A stretch of 52,117 nt of DNA, from the NCBI RefSeq assembly GCF_001720395.1, contig NZ_MDTU01000001.1, forward strand, positions 1,601,514 to 1,653,630, in the 5' to 3' direction. A program made the translations under genes and the position numbers. This DNA comes from Piscirickettsia litoralis. Its GTDB lineage: Bacteria > Pseudomonadota > Gammaproteobacteria > Piscirickettsiales > Piscirickettsiaceae. The notes beneath the pieces are model-generated. The model was not told the origin of the DNA, made no database searches, and worked only from the letters and a program-made list of their open reading frames with translations. This document shows, in pieces, positions 18,998 through 30,343 of the stretch (the stretch's first letter is position 1; each line of letters starts with the position of its first letter).

Positions 18998-21673
18998 TTA
19001 TAGCTGTCTGGCGACCTCAACTTTCTCAAATACCTCGATCTGATCACCGACTTTGATATCGTTATAATTTTTCACGCCGATACCACATTCCATGCCATTT
19101 CGAACATCCTGCACATCATCTTTGAAGCGTCTTAACGACTCAAGTTCCCCTTCGTAAATCACAACGTTATCACGCAAGACACGAATCGGGTTATTGCGCT
19201 TAACGGTACCATCAACGACCATGCAACCGGCCACTGCACCGAGTTTCGATGAGCGGTAAACCTCACGCACTTGTGCAATCCCGGTAATCTGCTCTTTAAC
19301 TTCAGGAGAGAGCAAGCCGGTCATCGCTGCTTTCACATCATTGATGATGTCATAAATCACACTGTAATAACGAATCTCTAGCTCTTCAGCCGCTGCCAAA
19401 CGACGCGCCGTTAAATCAGCACGCACGTTAAAGCCCACCATCACCGCGTTCGATGCCATCGCCAGATTCACATCAGATTCGGTGATTCCACCAACACCGC
19501 TGGCAATCACCTTGACTTTAACTTCATCGGTCGACAATTTAGTCAATGACTCAGTCAAGGCTTCGAGCGAACCTTGCACATCTGTCTTCACCAATATATT
19601 TAAGGTATCCACATCACCTTCGGCCATACCCTCGAACATCGCTGAAAGCTTATTCGCTTGTTGACGCGCAAGCTTGACTTCACGGTATTTACCTTGACGG
19701 AATAGTGCGACTTCACGGGCTTTTTTCTCATCAGCGACCACACTAAATTCATCACCACCGCTCGGTGTGCCAGACAAACCTAAAATTTCTACCGGACAAG
19801 AAGGCCCCGCAGATTTAGTCGTATGACCCAAATCATCATGCATGGCGCGCACGCGGCCATATTCTAGCCCTGCGAGCACAATATCGCCTTGCTTTAATGT
19901 ACCCTTTTGAACCAATAAAGAAGCGACTGAACCACGGCCTTTATCTAAACGTGCCTCAAGCACTACACCCTGTGCTGGTGCATTGACCTGAGCTTCTAAC
20001 TCGAGAACTTCAGCTTGCAACAAAATGCTATCTAATAAATCATCAATGCCTTGACCGGTCTTCGCTGAGACATTGACAAACATATTATCGCCACCCCAGT
20101 CCTCAGAAATTACCTCATGTTGGCTGAGCTCTGTACGTACACGATCTAAATCCGCCGTGTCTTTATCAATCTTATTAACAGCAACAATCAGTGGCACCTC
20201 AGCAGCGCGTGCGTGTTGAATCGCTTCAATAGTCTGAGGCATCACACCATCATCAGCAGCAACCACCAATATCACGACATCCGTACAGTTTGCACCACGC
20301 GCACGCATCGCCGTAAAGGCCGCGTGACCGGGGGTATCTAAGAAAGTGATCGTGCCACGCTCATGTTTCACCTGGTACGCACCGATGTGCTGAGTGATAC
20401 CACCGGCTTCACCTGCCGCGACTTTAGCACGACGAATATAGTCAAGCAGTGATGTTTTACCGTGGTCAACATGGCCCATAATGGTCACCACCGGTGCACG
20501 TTGCTCTTGCTCGCCATCCACATTCGCAGCGGCTAATACCGCAGCTTCAACCGCATTTTCTTGTAAGATCTTCGGCGTATGACCTAACTCTTCAACAATC
20601 AATACAGCAGTATCTTGATCAAGAATCTGGTTAATCGTTGCCATCACCCCCATTTTCATGAGGACTTTAACGACTTCAGCGCCTTTAACCGACATTTTTT
20701 GTGCAAGCTCTGCAACCGTAATCGCCTCAGGAATAGCAACTTCACGTTTTACCGGTGCTGTCGGCTTAGAGAAGGCGTGCTGCAATTGCTCACCGGCTTT
20801 ATTGTGAGTCCGTGCTTTTTTGCCACCACGCTTATTACCACCACGAGCATCTTGCTTAGCCGCCGCACGCTTAGATTTGCTGCGCTTAGCTTGGCGCTCC
20901 ATGTCCGTTGCCGTAATATCTCGATCAGCCCAACCACTTGCAGCCACTTTCTTCGTATGCACGTGATGCTCTTCTTCTGCGCTAGCATCCACTTTCTCTT
21001 CTTCTACCGCTTTTTGCCCTTGCGTTTGCTTAGCAATACGCTCCGCCTCTAAGGCGGTCTGGCGACGCGCCTCTTCTTCGGCAGCAACTCGTTTCGCTTC
21101 AAGCTCAGCTTCACGACGCTCAGCAAGTTCTCTTTCTAAGCGCTCTTTTTCCGCCTTTTCAGGATCTTGCTTTTCTTGTGCTTTTTTCTTCTCTTGCTCA
21201 GCTGCTTTTTTCAGCTCTGCTTGACGCTTTGCTTCTGCTTTACGCTTTTGCTCAGCTTCGATCTGCTCACGCTTGGCTTTTTCTGCAGCAACACGCTCTG
21301 CTTCGATTGCCGCCTGACGTTCAGCCTCTTCACGCGCCTTTAATTCGGCTTCTTTCGCCTCAAGATCAGGATCTTTCTTAACGTAAGTCCGCTTTTTCTT
21401 CACTTGAATATTAACAGTCTTGCGACCGCCATCGGCAGACTTCACTTTTAACTCGCTATGCTCCTTACGACGCAAGGTAATCTTACGCGGAGCTTCACCC
21501 GTCGTTGTCCCGTGCGATTTTTTCAAGAAGCTTAATAGCGTCGTTTTATCCTGATCGGTTAACACTTGCTCTGGACCTGTTGCTGGCAGACCGGCTTCTT
21601 CTAAGTGCTTCAATAAGCGATCTACATCAACGCCAATTGAGCTTGCTAAACTTTTCACATTCACTTCTGACAT
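18998..21673 (-). CDS. infB: Translation initiation factor IF-2
   Basis: An 891-residue GTPase that brings initiator fMet-tRNA to the 30S subunit and joins the subunits. An N-terminal IF2_N fold is followed by a long charged coiled-coil rich in [12 protein letters not shown]-type repeats (about 90–240). A second IF2_N region follows, then the G domain with [23 protein letters not shown] and NKID, and domains II–IV ending in [15 protein letters not shown]. Internal starts giving shorter isoforms are known in E. coli; I do not see one that stands out. It begins 14 bases after nusA and shares an operon with an initiator tRNA gene. Confidence 0.97.
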   Translation of the reverse strand: MSEVNVKSLASSIGVDVDRLLKHLEEAGLPATGPEQVLTDQDKTTLLSFLKKSHGTTTGEAPRKITLRRKEHSELKVKSADGGRKTVNIQVKKKRTYVKKDPDLEAKEAELKAREEAERQAAIEAERVAAEKAKREQIEAEQKRKAEAKRQAELKKAAEQEKKKAQEKQDPEKAEKERLERELAERREAELEAKRVAAEEEARRQTALEAERIAKQTQGQKAVEEEKVDASAEEEHHVHTKKVAASGWADRDITATDMERQAKRSKSKRAAAKQDARGGNKRGGKKARTHNKAGEQLQHAFSKPTAPVKREVAIPEAITVAELAQKMSVKGAEVVKVLMKMGVMATINQILDQDTAVLIVEELGHTPKILQENAVEAAVLAAANVDGEQEQRAPVVTIMGHVDHGKTSLLDYIRRAKVAAGEAGGITQHIGAYQVKHERGTITFLDTPGHAAFTAMRARGANCTDVVILVVAADDGVMPQTIEAIQHARAAEVPLIVAVNKIDKDTADLDRVRTELSQHEVISEDWGGDNMFVNVSAKTGQGIDDLLDSILLQAEVLELEAQVNAPAQGVVLEARLDKGRGSVASLLVQKGTLKQGDIVLAGLEYGRVRAMHDDLGHTTKSAGPSCPVEILGLSGTPSGGDEFSVVADEKKAREVALFRQGKYREVKLARQQANKLSAMFEGMAEGDVDTLNILVKTDVQGSLEALTESLTKLSTDEVKVKVIASGVGGITESDVNLAMASNAVMVGFNVRADLTARRLAAAEELEIRYYSVIYDIINDVKAAMTGLLSPEVKEQITGIAQVREVYRSSKLGAVAGCMVVDGTVKRNNPIRVLRDNVVIYEGELESLRRFKDDVQDVRNGMECGIGVKNYNDIKVGDQIEVFEKVEVARQL

Positions 21674-21687
21674 ACTCTGCCCCCAAC

Positions 21688-23202
21688 TTAGTCTTTATTG
21701 TCCTCGGCAAACCATGGTGCCCTGGCCGTCATAATTAACTCACCTGCCTCTTTCTCATCAAGCTCAGTGATCTCTAGCAAGTCAGCTACGGCTTGCTCCG
21801 CCAAGTCATCCATCGTTAAAATTTCATGCTTAGCCAACTTCAGCGCTAAGTCTCGCGTCATCCCTTCCATATTCAGCAACTCATCGGTCAAACCAAGCTC
21901 TTCAAGCTGAGCTTCGTCGGCCAATTCCTGAGTGAGTAGCGCATCTTTCGCACGCTGACGCAACTCTGTGACGATATCTTCGTCAAAGCCTTCTAATTCC
22001 ATCATTTCCTGCTGAGGAACATAAGCAATTTCTTCGATAGAAGCGAAACCTTCTTCGATTAGGACTTCGGCTGTCTCATCATCGATACCCAGCTTTTCAA
22101 CAAAGGTCTTTAATAACTTATCAACTTCGGCTTGGTTCTTCTCATTCGCATCATCGACACTCATAACATTCAAGGTCCAGCCCGTTAATTCAGAGGCTAG
22201 GCGGACATTTTGACCATTACGGCCAATCGCTTGAGAGAGAGAGTCTTCAGCAACAGCGATATCCATGCTGTGATTGTCTTCATCCACAACAATCGAATCA
22301 ACTTCAGCAGGGCTCATCGCGTTAATCACAAGTTGCATTGGGTTATCATCCCAAAGAACGATATCGATGCGCTCATTATTCAACTCGCCTGAAATCGCCT
22401 GAACACGCGCACCACGCATACCCACGCAAGCACCAATCGGGTCTAAACGCTGATCATTGGTTTTAACAGCAACTTTGGCTCGCAATCCTGGGTCACGTGC
22501 AACCGATTTAATCTCGATCAGCTCTTCAGACACTTCTGGAACTTCAATCTTAAATAACTCTAATAAAAACTCACTGCTCGCACGTGTTAAAATCAATTGC
22601 GGGCCGCGCGCTTCTTTACGCACTTCCATTAGGTAGGCACGAACGCGGTCCCCTGGACGGAAAATCTCACGATCGATCATTTGCTCACGTGGCAGCATCG
22701 CTTCTGCGCCTGCGGTGCCCAAATCAATAATAATGCTTTCACGTGTTGCACGCTTAACCACACCAGAGACTAATTCACCCACTCGAGATAAATAAGCTTC
22801 AGCGACTTTATTGCGCTCAGCCTCGCGGACTTTTTGCATAATCACTTGGCGCGCTGTTTGCGCAGCAATACGACCAAACTCAATAGACTCCATTGGCTCT
22901 TCAATAATTTCACCCGCCTTGGCATCTGGTTTTTCTTCACGACGGACACTCAGCCAAATTTCTCGATCAGGCGACTCTAACGTATCTTCAACCTCATCAT
23001 CATCGATCACTGTCCAGCGACGATATGTATCGTAATCACCTGTTCTTTGATCAATATCCACGCGCACATCCATATCAATGCCACTGCGTTTACGTGTTGC
23101 CGCCGCCAATGCAATTTCTACGGCTTCAAAAATAATGTCTTTATCGACACCTTTCTCATTTGAAATGGCCTCAACAATAAACAGGATCTCTTTGTTGCCC
23201 AT
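21688..23202 (-). CDS. nusA: Transcription termination/antitermination factor NusA
   Basis: A 504-residue RNA polymerase-binding factor controlling pausing, termination and antitermination. The N-terminal domain starts [21 protein letters not shown]1 follows ([20 protein letters not shown]), then KH1/KH2 ([40 protein letters not shown]) and two acidic C-terminal repeats with helix-hairpin-helix character, as in E. coli. It lies 40 bases after rimP. NusA represses its own operon in E. coli via leader terminators; tandem hairpins upstream of rimP here fit that. Confidence 0.97.
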   Translation of the reverse strand: MGNKEILFIVEAISNEKGVDKDIIFEAVEIALAAATRKRSGIDMDVRVDIDQRTGDYDTYRRWTVIDDDEVEDTLESPDREIWLSVRREEKPDAKAGEIIEEPMESIEFGRIAAQTARQVIMQKVREAERNKVAEAYLSRVGELVSGVVKRATRESIIIDLGTAGAEAMLPREQMIDREIFRPGDRVRAYLMEVRKEARGPQLILTRASSEFLLELFKIEVPEVSEELIEIKSVARDPGLRAKVAVKTNDQRLDPIGACVGMRGARVQAISGELNNERIDIVLWDDNPMQLVINAMSPAEVDSIVVDEDNHSMDIAVAEDSLSQAIGRNGQNVRLASELTGWTLNVMSVDDANEKNQAEVDKLLKTFVEKLGIDDETAEVLIEEGFASIEEIAYVPQQEMMELEGFDEDIVTELRQRAKDALLTQELADEAQLEELGLTDELLNMEGMTRDLALKLAKHEILTMDDLAEQAVADLLEITELDEKEAGELIMTARAPWFAEDNKD

Positions 23203-23242
23203 CGTTCGCCTCGCTTTCCTATCTCAAAATGTTGCTGTGTAG

Positions 23243-23695
23243 TTAAAACTTCGTAAATACATTCGCTCGGTCAATTTCTGCCCAGCTAATTTCAAACGGT
23301 TCATCCTTTACATCAATACAAATCCCTTTTTCTGTCACCGCGGTTAAGCGACCACGAATTCTGCGTTTCCCATTATTGAGCACTTTTAAACGAATTTGCA
23401 ATTCTTGCTCAAGATAATGTTCATATTGTTCTGGCGTAAATAGTAATCGATCTAATCCTGGAGAAGAAACCTCCAATAAATAATTACCTGCAATCGGATC
23501 TTCCACATCTAACACCGCCCCAATTTGACGGCTAACCGTTGCACAGTCTTCAACGGTGACGCCCTTAGGGCCTTCTATATAAACACGCAAGACGGACTGC
23601 GACCCTTGAGGGACCTGCTCGATACCCCAGAGTTCAAACCCTAAACCTGCCACGACTAGCGACAACATTTCTGTTAAAGATTCATTGTGTTTCAT
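23243..23695 (-). CDS. rimP: Ribosome maturation factor RimP
   Basis: A 150-residue protein needed for 30S assembly. It shows LVAGLGFELWGIEQVPQGSQ, then VTVEDCATVSRQIGAVLDVEDPI and YLLEVSSPGLDRLLFTPEQY, the RimP signature across its alpha/beta N-domain and Sm-like C-domain. ATG 23695 is preceded by AGGACGTG; a GTG one codon earlier could also serve. It is the first protein gene after the tRNA-fMet and its terminators. Confidence 0.95.
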   Translation of the reverse strand: MKHNESLTEMLSLVVAGLGFELWGIEQVPQGSQSVLRVYIEGPKGVTVEDCATVSRQIGAVLDVEDPIAGNYLLEVSSPGLDRLLFTPEQYEHYLEQELQIRLKVLNNGKRRIRGRLTAVTEKGICIDVKDEPFEISWAEIDRANVFTKF

Positions 23696-23712
23696 CACGT
23701 CCTACCTCAAAT

Positions 23713-23739
23713 AAAAAATGGGCACTAAGCCCATTTTTT
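23713..23739 (-). terminator. Second leader terminator upstream of rimP
   Basis: An 11-bp stem AAAAAATGGGC / GCCCATTTTTT with a 5-base loop, T-rich on both sides, so it can act on either strand. Transcripts from the tRNA promoter must read through it to reach rimP–nusA, so it may be an attenuator controlled by NusA. Confidence 0.75.
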
Positions 23740-23754
23740 ATTTTTTTAGCTAGT

Positions 23755-23778
23755 AAAAAGCCCCTAAAAAGGGGCTTT
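23755..23778 (-). terminator. Terminator directly after tRNA-fMet
   Basis: An 8-bp stem AAAGCCCC / GGGGCTTT with a 6-base loop and a T5 run on the minus strand, 11 bases after the tRNA 3' CCA. Confidence 0.8.
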
Positions 23779-23788
23779 CAAAAATTCT

Positions 23789-23865
<77 letters not shown>

Positions 23866-23878
23866 TCAGCAAGGAGGA

Positions 23879-23907
23879 ATTCTACCGAAAAGACTCAGCA
23901 AATGCAA
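23879..23907 (-). promoter_or_regulatory. Promoter of the tRNA-fMet–rimP–nusA operon
   Basis: On the minus strand TTGCAT (23907–23902) and TAGAAT (23884–23879) are exactly 17 bases apart. The start would be near 23872, a few bases before the mature tRNA. It sits immediately after the nuoN stop, separating the two operons. Confidence 0.75.
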
Positions 23908-23910
23908 GCC

Positions 23911-25353
23911 TTAACTAAAAGATAGTGTTGCCAAATGAATCAAGCCAGCTGGAAAAATTCCTAAGACCAACAAGGCTAAACCGTTCAGGCTCACGATCAA
24001 TTGACTACTAGAATGCAAGCTTAAACGCCCTTCTTCACCTTCAGGCTCTTCAAAATACATCACCTTAATAATACGAATATAGTAGAACGCACCCACTACC
24101 GACATAATCAAGGCATAAATCGCTAAGCCAACATGTCCACCCTGTATCAAGGCAGTCAAGACCAGCAGCTTCGCATCAAAGCCCAATAGTGGTGGGATAC
24201 CAGCCATCGATGCCATAAATAGCAACATGATAAAGGCAAGCCAAGCATTTTTATGATTTAAACCTTTTAGGTCCGAAATCTGTTCTGCTTCAAAACCTTT
24301 ACGCGATAACAGCATAATAAAGCCAAAACCACCGGCCGACATAATCGCATAGACAATCACATAGAACATCGATGCAGCATAGCCATCTTTAGTTCCAGCG
24401 GCGAACGCCAATAACACAAAGCCAATATGCGAGATCGTCGAATAGGCCAGCATGCGTTTAATATTGCTTTGTGCAATTGCCAATAAGTTCCCAACAAATA
24501 AAGAAACAACCGCTAAAATAATCAACATCTGTTGCCATTCAACTTGCAATGATGGCAAACCTTCGAGCAATAAACGCAACATCAAACCAAAGGCTGCGAT
24601 CTTAGGTGCCGTGCTGACAAAGGCCGTCACCGCTGTCGGCGCGCCTTCATATACATCAGGCACCCACATATGAAAAGGTACGGCGCCAAACTTAAAGCCT
24701 AAGCCAACAACCAAGAAAACCAAACCAAAGATCAATACCGGGTTGCTTGAGAGCTTAGTCGCAGCAATCGCTTTAGCAATCACGGGTAAATCTAAGCTTG
24801 CAGCAATGCCATAAATCATCGACATTCCATAAAGCAACATGGCAGAAGCAATCGCTCCCATGACAAAATACTTTAAAGCCGCTTCTGCTGAGCGACCTGA
24901 GCCACGGCGCATGGCAACCATCGCATACATCGGTAAAGAAAGTAGCTCTAAACCTAGATAAATCGCAATCATATTATTGGCTGAGACCATGACCATCATG
25001 CCAAGTAAAGCAAGTAAGCCTAGACCATAAAATTCACCCAACGGCACATCACGCTCTAGCATATAACGACGGCTGTAAATAAAGACGATAAACAGCACAA
25101 TACACATAAAAAACTTCAGTGTTGCCGCAAGGCGATCAGCAATAAAACCACCATGAAAGGTAATCGTTGGCGCTTGGCCGACCAGACGCCAAGATAAATA
25201 AGCCGTCACCACCAAGGTCAGTAAGGTCAGAAAATACCCCACATTTTTCTTTGGACTCTTGCTATAGACATCGACAATCATCACCACACAGGCCATGATC
25301 AACATAAAAATCTCAGGAATAGCCGGTGTAAATACAGGAAATTCGTTCATCAC
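23911..25353 (-). CDS. nuoN: NADH-quinone oxidoreductase subunit N
   Basis: A 480-residue antiporter-like membrane subunit of complex I with about 14 hydrophobic helices. It has the proton-channel features of the Mrp-type family: GLELLSLPMYAMVAM (the Glu of helix 5), KYFVMGAIASAMLLYG, GFKFGAVPFHMWVPDVYEGAP (conserved Lys and His) and AYSTISHIGF. It overlaps nuoM by 4 bases (ATGA) and is the last gene of the operon. Confidence 0.96.
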   Translation of the reverse strand: MMNEFPVFTPAIPEIFMLIMACVVMIVDVYSKSPKKNVGYFLTLLTLVVTAYLSWRLVGQAPTITFHGGFIADRLAATLKFFMCIVLFIVFIYSRRYMLERDVPLGEFYGLGLLALLGMMVMVSANNMIAIYLGLELLSLPMYAMVAMRRGSGRSAEAALKYFVMGAIASAMLLYGMSMIYGIAASLDLPVIAKAIAATKLSSNPVLIFGLVFLVVGLGFKFGAVPFHMWVPDVYEGAPTAVTAFVSTAPKIAAFGLMLRLLLEGLPSLQVEWQQMLIILAVVSLFVGNLLAIAQSNIKRMLAYSTISHIGFVLLAFAAGTKDGYAASMFYVIVYAIMSAGGFGFIMLLSRKGFEAEQISDLKGLNHKNAWLAFIMLLFMASMAGIPPLLGFDAKLLVLTALIQGGHVGLAIYALIMSVVGAFYYIRIIKVMYFEEPEGEEGRLSLHSSSQLIVSLNGLALLVLGIFPAGLIHLATLSFS

Positions 25354-26891
25354 TGGTAAGACCCCTTATGCAATGAGATCATCACTACATCAACAAAGTG
25401 CTGAACTGTCACTTCGGTTAGATGCAAGATTGCTTGTGGATAGACGCCAAATAGAACGACAGGCACCGCAAGCAATATAAAAATAAGCAACTCAAGTCCA
25501 TTAATATCTTTTAAGTCTTTAAGCTTCATGTTGACTATGGCACCAAAGAACACCCGCTTATACATCCATAAGGTATAGGCTGCGCCAACAACTAACGTCA
25601 ATGAGGCCAGGGCTGCGATCCAGACATGCGCTTTAAATGCAGCTAAAATCACTAAGAACTCACCGACAAAGCCCGAGGTTCCAGGAAGCCCCGCATTGGC
25701 CATGGCAAAAAGCATATAAAAAGCCGCAAATACCGGCATCACAGCGGTCACACCACCAAAGTCTTTAATCATTCGAGTATGCATACGGTCATACATATAA
25801 CCGACACCGATGAACAAAGCGCCTGAAACAAAAGCATGTGAGAACATTAGGAACACCGCACCTTGTACACCGAGCACCGCATCAGCACGATCACCAGTGA
25901 CACCGATAATCATAAAGGCCATGAAGATCCCCAGCGTCGAGAAGCCCATATGAGAGACCGATGAGTAAGCGATCAGACGCTTCATATCTTTTTGCGCTAG
26001 TGATGCAAAACCAACATAAACAATGGCAATTAAGGACAAGCCGATTAATAGCCAATCGAAGGCCTCATGCACACCGGGTACAATCGGTAGGCTAAAGCGT
26101 ATAAAGCCATACACACCGACTTTTAACATCAAGGCCGCTAAGACCACAGAACCACCAGCAGGTGCCTCAGTGTGCGCATCAGGCAACCAGGTATGTACCG
26201 GCCACATCGGCACTTTCACGGCAAAACCAGCTAAGAAGGCTAAGAAAATAAGGTCTTGAATATTTGCTGGAATTTTCAGCATAGTAAAGCCAGCAATCGA
26301 GAAATCACCACCGGCTTTATAGCCTAAGTAAACGAAAGCCACCAGCATGAAGATCGAGCCTAAAAAGGTATATAAGAAGAATTTAATCGCCGCATAAGAG
26401 CGTCGACCTGCTCCCCAAACACCAATGCCTAAAAACATAGGAATCAACATGGCCTCGAAAAACACATAGAACAAAATAGAATCAGTAGCAGCAAACACCC
26501 CATTGGTGATTCCGGTAAGAATCAAGAAAATCGCCATGTAATGAGTGACTTTATAGCGTACCGAATTCCATGCCGACAAAATAACGATCAGGTTGGTAAA
26601 ACAAGTGAGCAAAATGAGAATTAATGAGACCCCATCAACCCCCAAGCCGTAACGTACCTTAAAGCCAGCAAAGTCAAACCATAAGTGGCTTTCGACAAAC
26701 TGCATATGGTAGGTAAGCGGATCAAAGTCCTGGTAAAGGGGAATACAAAAGCCCAATAGAATCAATGAAATAATAACAGCAACCCATTTTGCAACACGGG
26801 AATACTCGCCACGCTCACTGAACGCGACCAGTAATCCGCCAATAATAGGCAGCCAAATTAAAATACTTAAAAGCGGCATATGTGACATCAT
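25350..26891 (-). CDS. nuoM: NADH-quinone oxidoreductase subunit M
   Basis: A 513-residue antiporter-like subunit of complex I. It shows FYVFFEAMLIPMFLGIGVWG (conserved Glu), VPMWPVHTWLPDAHTEAPAG and AYSSVSHMGF, typical of NuoM, and GLPGTSGFVGEFLVILAAFK near the end. It pumps protons in the membrane arm with NuoL and NuoN. A 4-base overlap with nuoN and an 11-base gap from nuoL mark continuous translation. Confidence 0.97.
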   Translation of the reverse strand: MMSHMPLLSILIWLPIIGGLLVAFSERGEYSRVAKWVAVIISLILLGFCIPLYQDFDPLTYHMQFVESHLWFDFAGFKVRYGLGVDGVSLILILLTCFTNLIVILSAWNSVRYKVTHYMAIFLILTGITNGVFAATDSILFYVFFEAMLIPMFLGIGVWGAGRRSYAAIKFFLYTFLGSIFMLVAFVYLGYKAGGDFSIAGFTMLKIPANIQDLIFLAFLAGFAVKVPMWPVHTWLPDAHTEAPAGGSVVLAALMLKVGVYGFIRFSLPIVPGVHEAFDWLLIGLSLIAIVYVGFASLAQKDMKRLIAYSSVSHMGFSTLGIFMAFMIIGVTGDRADAVLGVQGAVFLMFSHAFVSGALFIGVGYMYDRMHTRMIKDFGGVTAVMPVFAAFYMLFAMANAGLPGTSGFVGEFLVILAAFKAHVWIAALASLTLVVGAAYTLWMYKRVFFGAIVNMKLKDLKDINGLELLIFILLAVPVVLFGVYPQAILHLTEVTVQHFVDVVMISLHKGSYQ

Positions 26892-26902
26892 TTACCCTTC
26901 AC

Positions 26903-28874
26903 TTAATGAGGTAAGAAAAACCATAACAGCAGCACCAACAGTCCGACAATCATGGCAAATGCATAATGGTACAACAAGAAATTCGACTGTATTCGGCGCA
27001 TCGCATCGGCAATACGGCGTACGCGTCCAGCCGTTCCATTAACCACACCATCATCGATGACAAAGACATCACCGACACGCCAGCAAAGATAGCCAATAAA
27101 GTAGCCACCCCAACCAAATACGGCCTGGTAAACGTCATCAACAAAATACTTACGATCCATAATGTAATGGATAAAACCTAAATTTTTCCTGGCGATTACG
27201 GCAAGCTGCGGCTTCCAGACATAAAACACCCAAGCAACAACCACACCCGACAACGCCAACCAGAAAGCGGGGGTTTTAGGCGCATAGAGCACCATCGACA
27301 TCGCTGTTGGAAAATGCGCTGCAAGTTTTTTGCACGATATCATGTTGCGGCAAGGTTAGAATCGCCTGGCCGAAAAAGCCATTAAGCGCCGGCTGAACAA
27401 AGAAATAACCAGCAATCGTCGCAGGAATAGCCAAAACGATCAGTGGCCAAGTCACCACTTTAGGTGATTCTTTTAGATGTGAGCGCGTATGTTCATCCAT
27501 GCGCTCTTTCGTGTGAAAACACAAGAAGAACATTCTAAAGGTATACAAAGCGGTAACAAAAGCCGTTCCTAATACCGCAAAATAAGCAAAGCTCGCCCCC
27601 CAACGATGTGACTCACCGACCGCATCGATAATTAAATCTTTGGAGAAAAAGCCTGAAAAACCGGGCACAGCGATCAGCGATAGACACGAGATTAACATCG
27701 TCCAATAAGTAATCGGCATGTATTTACGCAAACCACCCATCTTACGAATATCTTGCTCATGATGCATAGCAATGATCGCAGAACCTGCCGCTAAGAACAT
27801 CAAGGCTTTAAAGAAGGCGTGGCTCATCAGATGGAAAATCGCCAATGAATAGGCCGAAACCCCTAAAGCAACCACCATGTAACCCAATTGCGACAGAGTA
27901 CAATAAGCAACAATACGTTTAATATCGTTTTGAATAATTGCAAGCAAACCCATAAATAAGCAGGTAATCGCACCCAAAATCATAATCAGTGATAAGGCCA
28001 TCGGCGCATGTTCATACAGCGGCGATAAACGCGCAACCATATAGACCCCAGCGGTCACCATCGTTGCTGCGTGGATTAATGCCGAGATCGGTGTTGGACC
28101 TTCCATCGAGTCGGGTAGCCAGTTGTGCAATGGCACTTGTGCTGACTTACCCATCGCCCCGACAAAGAGTAAAATACCAATAAGATTGAAGGCACTGACC
28201 GAAACATCGCCCCAGATATGAATCACTGGCGCTTGAGCGGCCAAAGCCGGTGCTGCTTTAAAGACCGTTGAGTAATCTAGTGAGCCGAATAAATAAAGCA
28301 CTCCTGCAATACCTAATAAAAAGCCTAAATCACCAACACGGTTAATCAAAAATGCTTTTAAATTCGCATAGACCGCAGTGTCTTTTTTGTACCAAAAACC
28401 AATTAACAGGTAAGAAACTAAGCCCACCGCTTCCCAGCCGAAAAAGAGTAAGAAGAAGTTATTGGCCAGTACGAGTGTAATCATGGCAAAGGTAAAGGCT
28501 GAAATATAACTAAAGAAACGAATATAACCATCGTCTTCTTCCATGTAACCGATGGTATAAATATGGACAGCCAAGGAAACGAAGTTCACAACAATCAACA
28601 TAAAAGCTGATAAACGATCAAGCAAAAAGCCGACGCTAAAATTTAAACCGCCGATATCAGCCCAAGTGTAAATCGTTTGATTAAACGGCTCTATATTTTT
28701 ATTGAGTAACTGGACAAATAAATAAACCGATATTGCCAATGCAATAGCAACAGATGCACTACAAATGGTATGAACGACAGAGCGCCCCATCCGTTTACCA
28801 ATAAAACCAGCAATGATTGCACCGACAAGCGGACTTAGGGTCAGAATAATAAGTAAGAGTTTTATATTTTCCAC
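26903..28874 (-). pseudogene. nuoL: NADH-quinone oxidoreductase subunit L, frameshifted in this sequence
   Basis: The distal antiporter-like subunit of complex I. The first frame (28874 to 27276) has GWEAVGLVSYLLIGFWYKK, GKSAQVPLHNWLPDSMEGPT and IHAATMVTAGVYMVARL. It shifts at a T6 run (plus 27326–27331) just after QHDIVQK. Removing one base continues LAAHFPTAMSMVLYAPKTPA into the frame ending at 26903, which holds the long lateral helix and final transmembrane helix, for about 656 residues. All other nuo genes except nuoG are intact, so one extra base from sequencing is the likeliest cause. Confidence 0.92.
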
Positions 28875-28877
28875 AAC

Positions 28878-29183
28878 CTAACCCTTCAATGAATTTAAGT
28901 CTTCGATATCTATCGTCCGGCGATTACGGAACAGTAGAGCTAAGATCGCAAGACCAATCGCCGCTTCGGCCGCCGCCACAGTTAAGATAAAAAACACGAA
29001 GACCTGACCCGATAAATCATTTAAATAATGCGAAAATGCAACAAAGTTTGTATTCACCGCCAGCAACATTAACTCGATGCTCATCAATAAAGTAATGGCA
29101 CTTTTACGATTAAATAAAATTCCTGCAACACTCAAACCAAATAAAATAGCGGCAAAAATTAAATACTGTGACAAACTAATCAT
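28878..29183 (-). CDS. nuoK: NADH-quinone oxidoreductase subunit K
   Basis: A 101-residue membrane subunit of complex I with three helices. It shows [20 protein letters not shown] (the conserved Glu of helix 2 for proton transfer) and [20 protein letters not shown] (second Glu). Length and spacing between nuoJ and nuoL are standard. Confidence 0.96.
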   Translation of the reverse strand: MISLSQYLIFAAILFGLSVAGILFNRKSAITLLMSIELMLLAVNTNFVAFSHYLNDLSGQVFVFFILTVAAAEAAIGLAILALLFRNRRTIDIEDLNSLKG

Positions 29184-29206
29184 ATGCTCTTCCCCAGGAC
29201 TCTTTT

Positions 29207-29830
29207 TTATTCATCGCTCTTCCCCGTGGTCTTTTTCTCACTTTTCATTTTCACAACGCGTACACGATCACGAGCTTGCACCTTCACTTGCTTGCCAGGA
29301 TGCTGCGTGCGCGTAGATCGCGGCCCACGAAATGCCAAACAAATTGCCGCCATCATCGCCACCAACAAAATTGCTGCCGCTAGAATAAACTCATAGACAT
29401 AACGAGTATAAAGAAGCTCACCCAACGCTTCGGTATTACTGTAATTGGCTCCATGCATTACCGGTTTATGACCGAAAATAGCACTGCCAAAATGCTCAGG
29501 ACCCACTTGCCAGATCATTAAGGCAATAATCGGCAGAACCACTAATAAACCAATCGGTAAATAGCGCGCAGCGCCCGCTTTCAATGCCGCCACATCAACA
29601 TCGAGCATCATCACAACAAACAAGAACAGCACCATAACTGCGCCGACATAGACAACAATCAATGAAAGGGCTAGAAACTCAGCCTGCGTTGTCATCCATA
29701 CGCCCGCACTCATCACAAAAGTAAAGACTAAAGCTAGCACCGCTTTAACGGGGTTACGCGCGGTAATCACCATCCAAGCACCGAAAATAGCCAAGACGGC
29801 AAAACAATAAAAAACAATTTCAACAAACAT
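29207..29830 (-). CDS. nuoJ: NADH-quinone oxidoreductase subunit J
   Basis: A 207-residue membrane subunit of complex I with five predicted helices. It begins [20 protein letters not shown] and has [20 protein letters not shown], the conserved pi-bulge helix region. The basic C-terminal tail ([20 protein letters not shown]) is cytoplasmic and probably lineage-specific. Confidence 0.95.
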   Translation of the reverse strand: MFVEIVFYCFAVLAIFGAWMVITARNPVKAVLALVFTFVMSAGVWMTTQAEFLALSLIVVYVGAVMVLFLFVVMMLDVDVAALKAGAARYLPIGLLVVLPIIALMIWQVGPEHFGSAIFGHKPVMHGANYSNTEALGELLYTRYVYEFILAAAILLVAMMAAICLAFRGPRSTRTQHPGKQVKVQARDRVRVVKMKSEKKTTGKSDE

Positions 29831-29841
29831 TGTTCTGCTCC

Positions 29842-30330
29842 TTAACGATACGGTGCATCTTGCGCTTTACTCGCTGCAATTTGCTCTTCATATTTATCCC
29901 CAATCTCTAAGAGTTTAGCTTTCGTCATAATATTTTCGCCACGCTCTTCAAAGTGATAATCAAAGACTTTGGTCTCAACAATTGAGTCCACAGGGCAGGC
30001 TTCTTCACAAAAACCACAATAAATACACTTGAATAAATCAATGTCATAACGCGTCGTACGCCGCGAACCATCTTCTCTTTGCTCTGATTCAATCGTAATT
30101 GCTAAAGCCGGACACACCGCTTCACATAATTTACAAGCGATGCAACGCTCTTCGCCATTTGGATAACGGCGTAAAGCGTGTAAACCACGAAAACGTGGAG
30201 AAATCGGCGTTTTTTCTTCTGGGTATTGAACCGTGACCGACTTTGAAAATAAATGCTTTAAAGTGAGCTTTAAGCCTTTTAATAACTCAACTAATAAAAA
30301 TGTTTTGGTCCATTGTTTTAATATTTTCAC
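29842..30330 (-). CDS. nuoI: NADH-quinone oxidoreductase subunit I
   Basis: A 162-residue ferredoxin-like subunit holding two [4Fe-4S] clusters (N6a and N6b). The two motifs are [15 protein letters not shown] and [16 protein letters not shown]. It passes electrons from NuoG towards NuoB. The N-terminal helix leans on the membrane. It lies between nuoH and nuoJ in the usual order. Confidence 0.97.
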   Translation of the reverse strand: MKILKQWTKTFLLVELLKGLKLTLKHLFSKSVTVQYPEEKTPISPRFRGLHALRRYPNGEERCIACKLCEAVCPALAITIESEQREDGSRRTTRYDIDLFKCIYCGFCEEACPVDSIVETKVFDYHFEERGENIMTKAKLLEIGDKYEEQIAASKAQDAPYR

Positions 30331-30343
30331 TGCAAGCTACCCC

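Noticed and set aside
20615-21052. Plus-strand 145-codon frame opposite infB
   Set aside because: Antisense of the charged repeat region of IF-2; Phe/Leu/Arg-rich composition is the mirror of Lys/Glu/Ala codons.
20960-21420. Short repeats in infB as a tandem repeat or CRISPR-like array
   Set aside because: They are degenerate codons of a Lys/Glu/Ala coiled coil in the IF-2 N-terminal region; no regular repeat-spacer pattern exists in the window.
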